Origin: Blepharisma japonicum
Lineage: Eukaryota > Ciliophora > Heterotrichea > Heterotrichida > Blepharismidae
DNA: 64,000 nt
Direction of reading: 5' to 3'
Assembly: GCA_949751835.1 (NCBI GenBank)
Contig: CATKHK010000052.1
Coordinates: 186,001-250,000, forward strand
The notes under the pieces are model-generated. The model worked only from the letters and a program-made list of their open reading frames with translations, did not search any database and was not told the origin of the DNA. This document shows, in pieces, positions 1 to 11,300 of the stretch (position 1 is the first letter of the stretch; every line of letters starts with the position of its first letter). The position numbers and the translations under genes are program-made.

Positions 1-673
1 GAATTATCCTCTTCATTTTTCAAATTTATCATGTGCGGAGTCTTTTCAGAGACTTATAAATGTAAAAGAAATTTTAAGCAATGTTACAATAGAAACTTGT
101 CCTCATTATTTATATTTTTCAAGTGAAAATATTCCTGATAAAGATACAAGATTTAAGACTTTCCCACCAATTAGAAACCAAAATAATCAAAAATTTCTGG
201 TAAAATATCTGAAACAAGATAAAATTGACATTATCTCATCTAATCATAATCCTATTCATCCTGATTATAAAATGATGGAATGCGGCCAATTTAGAAGAGC
301 TTTACCTGGGGTTAATTCTTTGGGATTTTCATTACAAGCTGTTTGGAGTGTATTGATGAAGAAAAAAGTCCAAAATGTAGGGAAATGGGCTGTAAAAATT
401 GCGAAATGAATGAGCTGGAATCAAGCGAAATTATTAGGAATTGAAAAGTACAAAGGATCTATTGCTGTTGGTAAACATGCTGATTTCGTGGTATGGAAGA
501 CTGCTGATTTAAAAGAACCTAGGGAAAATTATACAAAATATCCTGAAAATTGTATTTATTCAGGGAAAAAATTGGCTGGAGAGGTTGAAGCAGTTTATTT
601 GAGAGGAAAACTCGCATTTTATAAAGGAGATTTCCATGCTCATGGGATTAAAATGGAATCTTCAATGAAATAA
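1..673 (+). CDS. Allantoinase-like amidohydrolase, 3' part (5' end outside window)
   Basis: The frame is open from base 2 to a TAA at 671-673, giving about 223 residues. Seen: 'TIETCPHYLYFSSENIPD', 'FKTFPPIR' and the C-terminal 'GSIAVGKHADFVVW', which match the second half of allantoinases (allantoin to allantoate, purine breakdown; metal-dependent amidohydrolase fold). One in-frame TGA at 407-409 is read as Trp ('AKWMSWNQAKLLG'). Known: allantoinases carry a catalytic Asp in the motif SDHSP. Here the same place reads SSNHNP, so the Asp is Asn (codon 242-244). The metal-binding HxH and carboxylated Lys lie outside the window and cannot be checked. It could be a divergent or inactive allantoinase or dihydropyrimidinase relative. 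Confidence 0.75.
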
Positions 674-840
674 TAATTGCTAATTTATAATTTCTTTAAT
701 TAATTACCTTCTGCTCCGGTAATTTAATATTTTATAATAACAAATATTAAACATTAGGATTATTATTTCAACATATATGAAGACCAGCATTGATTTCAAA
801 TAAAAATCTCAATATTTGTTTATTAAATTATAAATGTGTA

Positions 841-1713
841 CTATATCATCATTTTATGCATCATTTCTTTCGAAACTCTCATAAAGACATACTTTGAATT
901 TTTCCTAGTCCCAAACCTATCTGACAATTTAATCGGCTTCCTGCTCTCTTCTGCAACCTTTTCTAGCTCATTAAAAACCTCTTTTTGCTGATTATACGCA
1001 TTTTTTAAATTTTCAATCATTTCTTTTTCTTTCGCCTCTAATTCCCTTAACTTATTTAATAGTCTTTCATTTTCTGCTTTTTTCTTTTTAATTTTTATAT
1101 GACTTTGTTGCTCAGGCAATTTTTTAAATGATAAAGATCTGTTAGATCTATTAGATAATGGTGAAGTACAAAAAATATTTTCACTTTTTCGCTCCGATCG
1201 ATTGTCTGATCTAAAATTAGAAAAACTTCTATTTGTTTTGACTTTATTAACAATTTCTTTTTTTTCTTGCAAAATTTTTTCAATTTTGGATTCTAAATTA
1301 CTTTTGTGTTCTTCTCGCTCTTGTCAATGCTTAGCTCGCATCAAATCTATTTCTTGTTTATGACGTTGCTTTCATAATTCTTTTTCTCGAATTGCCTAGA
1401 TGAAAATTACAGATTGTCTTTGCTCCCTTTGCATTTGTAATGATTCTGCGCGCTTTTTAGCTTGATTCATAATTTTTGATGTTTTTTCTTCTTCTTTTTG
1501 CAAATGATTTAGCCGATTCTCTAAGGCTTTTATTTGAGAATTATATCGACGTTGTTCTAAGAGAGTTTGATACATTTCTTTACCTTCGCTTATTCAATAT
1601 AATCTTTCTTCATTTCGTATTTTTATGAATGGGGAAGTTTTCTTTGACGGAGTTTGGTTACGGAAACTTGAATAAGTTCTTTGTGTAATTTTATAATCAT
1701 CGTTATGTTCCAT
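841..1713 (-). CDS. Coiled-coil protein, unknown
   Basis: The start ATG at 1713 directly follows an in-frame TAA; the stop is TAG at 841-843. A 15-nt intron (1396-1410) must be removed to keep the frame; the product is then 285 aa. Three TGA codons are read as Trp ('RLYWISEG', 'ELWKQRH', 'AKHWQER'). Residues about 50-145 and 195-255 are charged, heptad-like coiled coil rich in Glu, Lys, Gln and Arg. Between them lies a Ser/Arg/Asn-rich stretch ('NRSNRSLSF'). No catalytic motif was recognised. It resembles ciliary or cytoskeletal coiled-coil proteins only in composition, so no function is assigned. Confidence 0.75.
1396..1410 (-). other. 15-nt intron
   Basis: Reads GTAATTTTCATCTAG on the minus strand, with A at position 10. 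Removing it joins two coiled-coil reading frames of the gene at 841-1713 and avoids an in-frame TAG. Confidence 0.9.
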
Positions 1714-1954
1714 TTACAATATATGTACGCTTATTAAAACAGGAAACAGTAGTTTATAATGGGTCCTTGGAGAATTATTCAAGGATGCTCTCATACTTAG
1801 GACTGCTTCAAAGCTGTGCTTTGACTCTATAAAAAATAATCAAAGAATTTTATTTAGATAAAAAGGCAGTATATAAGTTGATACCACATGAAGAAAGAAG
1901 AGTTAAATATCTATATTAAAATTCCTTTATTGGTTTTATTATTTTTTATTTAAA

Positions 1955-4900
1955 TTAAGCGTAATTCCTCTTAGTCATGACATTATAAAAGTCATCGACT
2001 GTCATAGAAACTCCGTCTGCAGAAACCTTAGCAATCATTTCCTTGATTTCTTCATCAGTCATAGAGTCTCCCAGCTCTCTAAGCACTTTTGCGAAATTTT
2101 TGACACTAATTCTTCCAGACCCATCAGAGTCAAATAGGTCAAAAATTCTTTGAATACCTTCTTTTGAGTTTCTGTTTCCTAAGCGGTCATTAATATGTAA
2201 TAAAAAGTCTTCAAAAGTGATGGCTGCTCCCAATTCTTCAATTCCTCCTAATAGTCTGAACATTGTGGCATCTCTTTCGTCTCCCAATGAGGCGAGAGCA
2301 GCTGAAATTTCTCTAGGGTCAATAGTGCCTGAGCCGTCTAAGTCAAAAAGGTCGAAAGCTTGCTTGACATCTTCAATTTCTTCAGGGGTTAAGGTAAGTC
2401 CATCAGGAACAGAAGAGCTTGGAGATTTACCTTTGGCAGTGCCTGAGCGAGGGTCTTTGCCTTTGGCGTCTTTTCCTTTGGGTTGCTCTTTTCCTTTTGG
2501 TGCTGGAGCTTCTTTGCCTTTCGGTGCTGGGGCTTCCTTGCCTTTAGGTGCTGGGGCTTCTTTGCCTTTAGGTGCTGGGACTTCTTTTCCTTTAGCTGCT
2601 TGAGTTCCTTTAGCAGGAGAGCTATTCCCAACAAATCCTCCTGCGAAATCAATTGTGCACATTTGGCCATATACTTTATGATTTCCAAATCCAACTCCAA
2701 CAACTTTATAAGCAGGATTTAAAAGATTTTCTCTATGTCCTCTTCCAGCCACTCCATCATCAATTAATAAAGAGACTACAATATCTCTTGCATTATTGTC
2801 GCCGAAATCAATGTTTTCTCCAATAGTAACATCCCAATCTCCATATCTTTCTAAGCGGGATTCAACAGAAGATCCATCAGTGCCATCATGACCAGTTTCT
2901 CCTTTTGGTCCTAAATCATTACAGTGATCTTTAGCTGCCTTGCTCATATCATCATTTAACTCTATTGGACCTATTGGTTTCATTGATTTAAGTCTTTTAA
3001 TGACTTCTTGTACAGGAGCAGGGCCCTCTTGTGTTTCAATTGGAGTTTCTCCAGGTCTTGTAAGTAATTTTCCTTTATAAAACTTCAGTATATCAGCTAC
3101 AGCATCTGCATAAGCTTTTGGATTCGTTCTACAAGCATTAATTTCATCAACAACTTCTTGTAATAGCGCTAGATTATCAGCTTGGCTTTCTGGAGCAGTC
3201 TGTCCTGCCTTACCTGGAGCAGTCTGTCCTGCTTTACCTGGAGCAGTCTGTCCCCCTTTTCCTGGAGCAGTCTGTCCTCCTTTAGCTGGGCTATCCGCTT
3301 GTCCTTTGGTCGGTGACTGTTTTGTTTCTTCAGGCGCTTTTCCTGCCCCAGACCATCCTTTTGGAGGAGCTTGATTAGGATCTTCTCTAAACCCTCCTGC
3401 GAAATCAATAGTGCAGACATATCCAAACTCTGTATGGCTTCCAAACCCGACGCCAGCTGTTTTATAAGCAGGATTTAAGATATTTTCTCTATGTCCTCTT
3501 CCTGGGACTCCATCATCAATAAGCCAAGAAACAACAATGTCAGTGGCATTATTATTCCCAAAATCAATATTTTCTCCAATGGTCACATCCCAATCTCCAT
3601 GACTTTCTATACGGGATTCTGTGGTAGAACCATTAGTCCCATCATGGCCTGTAGCTCCTTGTGGACCGATGTCTTCACAATGATCTTGGGCGGCTAACGA
3701 TAGACCATAAGAAAGCTCAATTGGTGCAACTGGCTTCATAGCTCTAAGTCTTTTAAGACAGTCTTGGACTGCAGCTGGGCCTTCTTGGGTAATTATAGGA
3801 GTTTCACCTGGTTTACGGATTTCTTTGCCTTTGTAGAATTTTAAGAAATCATTCACGACGTCTACATAAGCTTTAGGATTGGTCCTGACGACGTTGATTT
3901 CGTTGATAACTTCTTGGATTAATTCAAGGTATTCTCCAGGCTGGGTGTCTCCTCCGGCTTTGGCTGGGTTTCCTCCTTGATTTTTGGATTCTTCAGGATT
4001 GGATACAGGAGTTCTGGGCTGAAGGTTTCCTTTTTCTTGATATCCTCCAGCGAAATCAATAGTGCACATGTGTTTGTATTCTTTGTGGTAGCCGAAACCA
4101 ACTCCAGCCACTTTATAATCAGGATTTAAAATATTTTCTCTGTGGCCTCTGCCTTGGACTCCATCATCAATTAATAAAGAAACTACAATATCCCTTGCAT
4201 TATTGTTTCCAAAGTCACAATTTTCACCTACCGTCACTTCCCACTCTCCATACCTTTCTATTCTTTCTTCCATAGTTGACCCATCAGTTCCATTATGGCC
4301 TGTTTGTCCTTTTGGTCCTAAATCATCGCAATGGTCTTGTGCTGCCCAACTAGCACCTAATGATAATGTTAATGGGCCTATTGGCTTCATAGCTTTTAGT
4401 CTTTTAATGACTTCTTGTACAGGGGCTGTTCCTTCTTCAGTAACTATAGGAATTTCTCCAGGTCTTTGAAGTTCTTTGCCTTTATAAAATTTCAAAATTT
4501 CAGATACTGCATTGGCGTAATTCTTAGGGTTGGTTCTGCATAAATTAAGCTCGTCAATAACTTCTTGATAAATGGCAGGAATAGTGACTTCGCCTGGTTT
4601 TCCTTTAGCTTGAGGTCTTGCTTGTGAGCCACCTGGCTGATTTTTTCCTTGACCGCCTGGCTGATTTTTTCCTTGGCTGCCTGGCTGTGAAGTTCCAGGT
4701 GCTTTTCTTTCAGGCTGATCTGCAGACTCAGTAAACCCTCCTGCAAAATCAATAGTGCACATATGATTAAACTGTGCGTGGCTACCAAACCCAACCCCAG
4801 CTACTTTGAAATCAGGGTTTAAAATATTTTCTCTGTGTCCTCTTCCAGTAATTCCATCATCTATAAGTAAAGAAACAACGATATCTCTAGCTTGATCATT

Positions 4901-5932
4901 GCCAAAGTCACAGTTTTCCCCTACAGTGACATCCCATTCTCCATATCTTTCAATACGGGATTCCATTGTGGAGCCATCTGTTCCGTTATGTCCTGTAATT
5001 CCTTGTGGACCTATGTCGTCACAATGGTCTTGGGCTGCTTTTGACATGCCGACAACAAGTTCAATTGGACCAATTGGTTTCATTCCTTTTAGTCTTTTTA
5101 TGCATTCTTGGATTGGGACTGCACCTTCTTGGGTTTCTAATGGGATTTGTCCAGGCCTATGGATCTCATTTCCTCTAAGAAGCTTCAAAACAGCGGCAAC
5201 ATTGTCAGCATAAGCTTTAGGGTTGGTTCTGGCTGCATTAATTTCGTCAATTACCTGAGAGCAGACAGCAGGCATCAAATAAGGCTCAAGTCCTTGTTGG
5301 TTTTTCCCTTGACTTTTGGGTTGATTTCCAGATTTCCCTTTTGGCTCATTTTTCGACCTTGCTCCAAGATTAGCACTTTCTGTGAATCCTCCAGCGAAAT
5401 CTATCGTGCACATATGTTTATATTGCGCGTGAGGACCAAAGCCAATTCCGACCACCTTAAAATCTGGGTTTAATATGTTTTCTCTGTGCCCTCTGCCAGG
5501 AACTCCGTCATCTATAAGCAAAGAGACCACGATATCTCTAGCTCTATCATTCCCAAAGTCACAGTTTTCGCCTGAGGTCACGTCCCACTCTCCATATCTT
5601 TCAATGCGAGATTCTACCGTTGAACCATCAGTGCCGTCATGTCCTATGATGCCTTGAGGACCTAAATCGTTGCAGTGGTCTTGAGCGGCTTTAGACATTC
5701 CTTCAGAAAAGCTTAATGGAGCTATTGGCTTGATTGAACGAAGACGCTTAATGCATTCTTGGACTGCCGCTGGACCTTCTTGGGTTTCAAGAGGGGTTTC
5801 GCCCTGCTTATGGATTTCATTGCCCTTGAAGAGGTCAAGAATGCCTGCTACTATTGTGGCATAAGATTTAGGGTTGGCTCTGCAAAGGTTAAGTTCAGCT
5901 AAGACTTCTTCACGGATAGATGTATTATCCAT
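1955..5932 (-). CDS. Five CAP (SCP/PR-1) domains fused to centrin-like EF-hands
   Basis: 1,325 aa, no intron. Five CAP domains lie at about residues 1-185, 219-400, 447-634, 666-849 and 921-1099. Each has the family's putative active-site residues: His in 'GHDGTDGS', Glu in 'ESRIER', Glu in 'GEN' and His in 'GRGHREN'. The N-terminus 'MDNTSIREEV' is not a signal peptide, so the protein looks intracellular, like GAPR-1-type CAP proteins. Linkers are Pro/Gly/Gln-rich. Residues about 1101-1176 carry 8-aa repeats of the type APAPKGKE. The last 145 residues form a centrin/calmodulin-like module: loops 'DLDGSGTIDPRE' and 'DSDGSGRISVKN' look calcium-competent, the other two are degenerate. The role is unknown; calcium-regulated membrane or cortical binding is an inference. 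Confidence 0.9.
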   Translation of the reverse strand: MDNTSIREEVLAELNLCRANPKSYATIVAGILDLFKGNEIHKQGETPLETQEGPAAVQECIKRLRSIKPIAPLSFSEGMSKAAQDHCNDLGPQGIIGHDGTDGSTVESRIERYGEWDVTSGENCDFGNDRARDIVVSLLIDDGVPGRGHRENILNPDFKVVGIGFGPHAQYKHMCTIDFAGGFTESANLGARSKNEPKGKSGNQPKSQGKNQQGLEPYLMPAVCSQVIDEINAARTNPKAYADNVAAVLKLLRGNEIHRPGQIPLETQEGAVPIQECIKRLKGMKPIGPIELVVGMSKAAQDHCDDIGPQGITGHNGTDGSTMESRIERYGEWDVTVGENCDFGNDQARDIVVSLLIDDGITGRGHRENILNPDFKVAGVGFGSHAQFNHMCTIDFAGGFTESADQPERKAPGTSQPGSQGKNQPGGQGKNQPGGSQARPQAKGKPGEVTIPAIYQEVIDELNLCRTNPKNYANAVSEILKFYKGKELQRPGEIPIVTEEGTAPVQEVIKRLKAMKPIGPLTLSLGASWAAQDHCDDLGPKGQTGHNGTDGSTMEERIERYGEWEVTVGENCDFGNNNARDIVVSLLIDDGVQGRGHRENILNPDYKVAGVGFGYHKEYKHMCTIDFAGGYQEKGNLQPRTPVSNPEESKNQGGNPAKAGGDTQPGEYLELIQEVINEINVVRTNPKAYVDVVNDFLKFYKGKEIRKPGETPIITQEGPAAVQDCLKRLRAMKPVAPIELSYGLSLAAQDHCEDIGPQGATGHDGTNGSTTESRIESHGDWDVTIGENIDFGNNNATDIVVSWLIDDGVPGRGHRENILNPAYKTAGVGFGSHTEFGYVCTIDFAGGFREDPNQAPPKGWSGAGKAPEETKQSPTKGQADSPAKGGQTAPGKGGQTAPGKAGQTAPGKAGQTAPESQADNLALLQEVVDEINACRTNPKAYADAVADILKFYKGKLLTRPGETPIETQEGPAPVQEVIKRLKSMKPIGPIELNDDMSKAAKDHCNDLGPKGETGHDGTDGSSVESRLERYGDWDVTIGENIDFGDNNARDIVVSLLIDDGVAGRGHRENLLNPAYKVVGVGFGNHKVYGQMCTIDFAGGFVGNSSPAKGTQAAKGKEVPAPKGKEAPAPKGKEAPAPKGKEAPAPKGKEQPKGKDAKGKDPRSGTAKGKSPSSSVPDGLTLTPEEIEDVKQAFDLFDLDGSGTIDPREISAALASLGDERDATMFRLLGGIEELGAAITFEDFLLHINDRLGNRNSKEGIQRIFDLFDSDGSGRISVKNFAKVLRELGDSMTDEEIKEMIAKVSADGVSMTVDDFYNVMTKRNYA
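2481..2600 (-). repeat. 24-bp coding tandem repeat (APAPKGKE)
   Basis: Four to five near-identical 24-bp units encode (A/V)PAPKGKE in the linker between the last CAP domain and the EF-hands. A related 8-aa array (GQTAPGKA/G) lies at about 3187-3290 before CAP domain 5. Both stay in frame. Confidence 0.8.
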
Positions 5933-6271
5933 TAAAAAAAAACTATAAACGTGGACTAAAAATGCATCGTTTAATATCGTTATAAGATTATCAATTGGGA
6001 TAAAACGGATAACAAAAAGCTGTTTGATAGGCTAGACAATTTAAATTTTATAATTAATTAAGAGTTCTTTCCAAATATAGATATTCTTCTTTTGTTTTAC
6101 TTGGACAACTTTGCTAGCCGTTGCAATATTAATTAGTCTTAATAAGATTAATTTTGTATATTTCTGATTTAAGCCAGAGTTTAGAATTGTATTAAAAACG
6201 AAAATTGTTTATGCAAAAAAAAACTAAAGAAAACTTCAACAAAATAAATGTATTAGCTCTGATAAAGAAAT
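5933..6271. other. Intergenic, divergent 5' region
   Basis: 339 bp of AT-rich DNA between the divergently transcribed CAP-centrin gene and the small gene at 6272. It should hold the promoters of both. No open frame, repeat or RNA gene was seen. Confidence 0.6.
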
Positions 6272-6910
6272 ATGAAAATAAGCACAACTCCTGACCCACG
6301 ATTATATACAAATTTCCATGCCAGAAGTCAAATGCTTTTAAATAGCAGTTTTATTTTAAACCACTCGAGCGTATATCAAAGCTCCATCTCAAATTCGTCA
6401 TTGCAATCATCCAATAAATTCGATTTATTCCATACAAAACGAAGAACTCCACGATTTTCTCGATCAAACGACCCTCTCAATAAGCCATCGTCTCCACTTT
6501 TTACTCCAAAATCAAAAATAAAATTAGAAAAAATCCCACAAATACAATTCCCAATAAACGAAAAAATCGAGATCCCAAAATTCCAACATACCTTTTATAA
6601 GAAATTTATTGATATGAAGTCTTTAGGATATAAATGTAAGCAATGCAAAAAAATTCAATGCAAATGTGAAGGACAATCAAAGGATGAATTTGTCTTAGAA
6701 ACAACAAAAAAAATAAAGCTGTTAATAAAGAAGAGAAATCATATCATTAATGAAATTAATGATGGATTTCAATTTAAACACAAAAAAATTGTACCAAGAA
6801 TTGGGAGAAGCTTTACACCTAAGTTCCGATGTAAAACAACTAAAGATCCTTCTGATTTGGTAGAAATAGCAAGAAAGCTAATGAAAAGTGATGATGATAT
6901 AGAAATTTAA
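6272..6910 (+). CDS. Hypothetical basic protein with a short Cys cluster
   Basis: 212 aa from the ATG at 6272 to TAA. The N-terminal 90 residues are rich in Ser, Asn and Arg and look disordered. A CxxCxxxxCxC cluster ('CKQCKKIQCKC') sits near residue 130 and could bind a metal. The C-terminal third is basic. It ends 10 bp from the convergent WD40 gene. No family was recognised. Confidence 0.65.
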   Translation: MKISTTPDPRLYTNFHARSQMLLNSSFILNHSSVYQSSISNSSLQSSNKFDLFHTKRRTPRFSRSNDPLNKPSSPLFTPKSKIKLEKIPQIQFPINEKIEIPKFQHTFYKKFIDMKSLGYKCKQCKKIQCKCEGQSKDEFVLETTKKIKLLIKKRNHIINEINDGFQFKHKKIVPRIGRSFTPKFRCKTTKDPSDLVEIARKLMKSDDDIEI

Positions 6911-6920
6911 TGTAAATTAA

Positions 6921-8288
6921 CTAACCCCAAATCTTAATTTTTTTGTCACCACTTGCAGAAGCTAAATATTTTCCATCAGGCGACCAAACTATAGAATAAA
7001 TATAGTCGTTATGTCCTTTAAGCTGATTAATTTCAAGTTGTGTCTCTAAGCTTCATATTTTTGCAGTCATATCTCCACTTGAGGAAACTATATATTTCCC
7101 ACATGGAGAAAATGATACTGACCAAATTCATCCATTATGTCCTACAAAATCATATAAAAGGCTTTGTGTTCTAAAACTCCACACTTTTACAACTTGATCC
7201 TTGCTTCCAGAAACTAAATATTCCCCACAAGGGGACCAATTGACACTCAATACATATTTTTTGTGGCCATTTAATTGAAAAATCATCTGAAAATTATCAA
7301 AAGTTCATATCCCCACCGAGTTGTCCCCACTTGCAGTTGCAATATATTTCCCACATGGTGACCAAGCTACAGACCAAATTCAGCCTCTATGGCCTTTTAA
7401 TTCTCCAAATTCTGTATCTCTGTCTATTTTTCATATTTTAGCAGTGCAATCTCTGCTTCCAGAAACCACAAAAAGTGAGCTTGGATCCCATGAGACTGAA
7501 TGGACATCCATTGTATGCCCTTTAAAATCTCTAATTAATTGCGAATTTTCGACGTCAAAAATTTTGACTGATTTATCTATACTGCCTGATGCAAGGTATT
7601 TTCCACATTTAGATCATGAAATTGAAAGAATATCGTTTTTATTGTGTCCTCTAATTTCTTTTGATACCTTGTAGGTAGATAAATCCCAAATTTTTATTGA
7701 GCGATCTGAGCTACATGAAGCAAGATGACTTCCTGACGGAGAATAAGCCACTGAATTGACGCTCATTGAGTGGTTTGATAGAAGGTGAAGAAGATTAAAT
7801 GAGGAATAGTCTATTTGTGCTGGAATTGAAGGAATGCATTGATTCTCAATAGACTGTTCCACAATGCTTTTAGTATATTCTTCATTATATGAGTCAAAAA
7901 CTGCTAAAATTGGCTGAGGGTGTAATTTAGAAATTTCCTCTGTTGCCATGATTTCTAATTTTACCTTTTTCTGACTGGAAATTTCTTTGTTAATTTTTAA
8001 TAAACTTTCTTCTAATTTCATTTGGGTCTCTTTAAAAATTTTGACTGCTTCTTCTATTTCATGGCTTTTTTGTTCATCTAAAGCTTTGATTTTATTATCA
8101 ATCTGATTGATGATAAATTGCTTTAATGCAGGGTCTGGCTTCCTATATAAAGATTCAAAGGGATGCTTTGCTTCCTTAGAATCTTTTATGTGATCTTGCA
8201 TATGAGATCCACACAATATTACTTCAGAAGAGCTGCAGGCACAAAACATTTCAGGTTTATTCTTGCATCCTTCATAAAAGCAGCTCAT
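6921..8288 (-). CDS. B-box-like zinc finger, coiled coil and WD40 protein
   Basis: 455 aa, read through several TGA codons as Trp; stop TAG at 6921-6923. Residues 1-45 ('[18 protein letters not shown]' then 'LCGSHMQDH') look like a B-box-type zinc-binding segment. Residues about 50-130 are coiled coil. From about 165 to the end are roughly seven WD40 repeats with typical '[12 protein letters not shown]', 'DKSVKIFD', 'CTAKIW' and 'KIKIWG' ends. In two repeats the closing Trp is TGA, which is direct evidence for the code. It starts 43 bp after the WD40-channel gene on the same strand. The likely role is a scaffold; the partner is unknown. Confidence 0.85.
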
Positions 8289-8331
8289 TTTTTATTATTT
8301 CAGATAAAGTCAGATTTATGAAAAATTTAAT

Positions 8332-11300
8332 TTATTGACTTTTTTTGTTTTTTTTAGATTTATTAAGAGATTCTTTAAACGCTTTTGAAGCATCTAAATT
8401 TGCTTTTAAAATTTCCAGTCTTTCTTCATGTGATCTCTTAAACTTTTCTTGCATGATACCAATTTCTTTATCTAAATTTATCAATTTTTTATTGACAATT
8501 TCTTCTTTTTCTTCTAAATTCTCAACATTAGAGCACATCTGCAAAAATTCTTTTTTCCCTTTATTTCTTTTTCAAAAGAGTAGTGTCTCAACTTCAAGCA
8601 TCATATAAATCATTTCTTTTGCGTCAGCAATTTCCCAGTTTTCTTTGACTCTTTGAAAAGTATCCCCCATAAGTGATATAAGTAAATTGATCAAAATAAT
8701 AGGATTTATTACTGTAAATATCCAATGAAACGCCCACATAAGCAAAGAATCATAATAATCTGCATTATTGTCATAGTCCCCTATATTGGCTCTTCATGCT
8801 AAAGTTATCCATGTAAAAAAGCTTACACTTTCGTCTCCTTTGACTGCGCACAGAGTTATAGAAAATGCAAAGGTGGAAAATAATAAAATAATAAAGAAAG
8901 CAATAAGATCATAGAATACAGCAAGCAAAAGATTGTTCAATAGCCGAGTTTTAGAATAAATATTAAAAAATAGCGTTGACCTATAATATGATATTGAAAT
9001 TAAAGCACCCAAAACATATGCATTTCAATCCTGATAGGTATGGCTCCACAATAATATCACATGTATAGTAAATAAAGTAAATCTTCCTCAGTCCACCCAA
9101 TTATATATATCTTTTCAATAATAAATTCCTCCCACATATAACTGAAATAGCTCATAAATTGTTAAAATTACATGAAACACAAAGGCTGGGATAATAAGTT
9201 TCTCATCAAATTCTCATTTAACTGCATAAATTGATAATAAAACTAAATAAGCTGCGAAAATTGCTGCTTGTACATACATGACCCATCCTATTTTTTTCCA
9301 TTTTTCATTCAAAATAGTTCTAATTAATCTTGTTTTTAAAATCTGGGTATTTTGGCACTTATCTAAGCTTTCTAAAAATCTTAAGCTCTCTTTTGTACCA
9401 ATTTCAATGTCAAGCCTTACTAAAGACTGTAAATACATAATATCTTTCCCTTCACTAGTAAAATGCACCCCAGCAGCGAAATTTTCTTTTTTTGGAATAA
9501 TATAGCTTGAATGGACGATATAGGGAAGTTTTGATTTTTCATTACAAAATTTAGGTAATGATGAGTCTTTACACCTAATAAAAATGCTTTTATAGAATTG
9601 TTCCAGCCCTGGAAAGCCTTTAAAATTTAAATCAACAATAGAGTCTTCAAAATAATAAAAAGAATAAGGATTTGCTGTAGAAATATCTTTCATTGCACTA
9701 AAAATGGCAGCTGTGCATTCTGTGTATGATTTTTTAAGACAAATTGATAAAGGAGTTTCATTACGAATCGATGGAAAAAACCCATCACCTAATTTTATGC
9801 TTTTTTTTAAATGGGATGGCAAATTAAAATAAGCATAAAAATGGAGCGCGTTAAGGTGATAAGGCTCTATAATCCACTGATCCATGTCAGGATTATGTGT
9901 AGGAGTTTCAGAAAGCATGATATCAGAAATATATTTCATAAATTTATATTTTTCAAAGCTGGGGCCAAATATAGTAATTTCATGAGGTTTTTTAGGATTA
10001 AATCATGAAGCCTTAAGCGGATTTTGGATTATTTGAATTACATTTTCTAAAGCGCAGATAATTTCATGCTCTCCATCTGTAAATTCCATAGCTTGAATTT
10101 TATTTTTCATTTTAATTCCAGTAATAAAACCAAAATTTTTTAAATCAAAAATAGTCAGTCTTTGGTCTTCAGAGCACGCAAAAAAATATTTTCCATCCAT
10201 ACTGCAATAAATCTCCCTCAGCACACCTGTATGAAACTTAATAGTCCTCAAGCAATTTTTATTTTTTATGCTTCATATTTTAATTTCTCCATCTCTGTAC
10301 CCTGATATCAGTAATTCTCCATCTTTTGTGACTTTTATTGTTTGGACTTTTGTATTATTTCCTTTAAGCTCAGCATGAAGTTTAAACTCTTTTAAATCGT
10401 GCAGCATTATTTCGCCATTTTGGTCTCCACTGAAAAGGTGATCTCCATGAAGAGCTAAAGCCCAAACTGCGCCTCTATGAGACCTTATAACGTGTTTTAG
10501 TGTGAAATCTTGCATGTCTCATATAGAAATCCGAAAAGCTTCATCCCCTGTGATGGCAAACCTACTGTCAGGGGTAATTAAAATTGCTCTCACAGAGGTT
10601 TCTTCTAATGCAATTTCTTTGATTTTTTCATAAGTTTCTAAATCTCATATAACAATTTTTTGGTCATCAGTACAGGAATATAGCATATCTTCATCTAGGG
10701 ATATTGCCATAGCATACATTGATGAATCATGGATGAGCTCATGAATGATTTTATTGGTTACAAAATCCCATACTATAATTTTACAATCATCAGAATTTGA
10801 GTATATATATTTCCTTTTTTGAGATACCAGTAGTTTATATATGGTATCATTGTGACCAAACAGCAATTTATTATTGCCAAATTTCGGGAATTTCCACATA
10901 CAGATTTTATAATCTCTTCCAAATGAAAAAATGATTTTTTCATTATAACTAATGGATACAGCTCTCACAGATTTTTCGTGGCCTAGAAGTACAACTTCTT
11001 CTTGATTTGTGTGAATACTTCATACTCTGACTGAATTATCCTTGCTCCCAGTCACAAGTATACTATCTGAGTTATTAAATTTCATAGTTGACACCTCATT
11101 TTCATGCCCTTTCAACACCTTTACTATCTTACAAGTCTCAAATTTCCAAATATTTATATTAAAATGCTTATCACTTGTTGCGAAATAAGTCTTTTTAGGA
11201 GAAAACTTAACACAAGATATATTCCCTTCAGGGCTTTCCAGTCTTGATTGTATTGATTTATTAATAATTGAATATAAAATAATTGTTTTCCCAGCATCCC

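Noticed and set aside
2217-5657. Plus-strand and shifted minus-strand open frames across the CAP gene
   Set aside because: They are shadows of the repeated CAP domains and low-complexity linkers; composition is odd and there are no family motifs.
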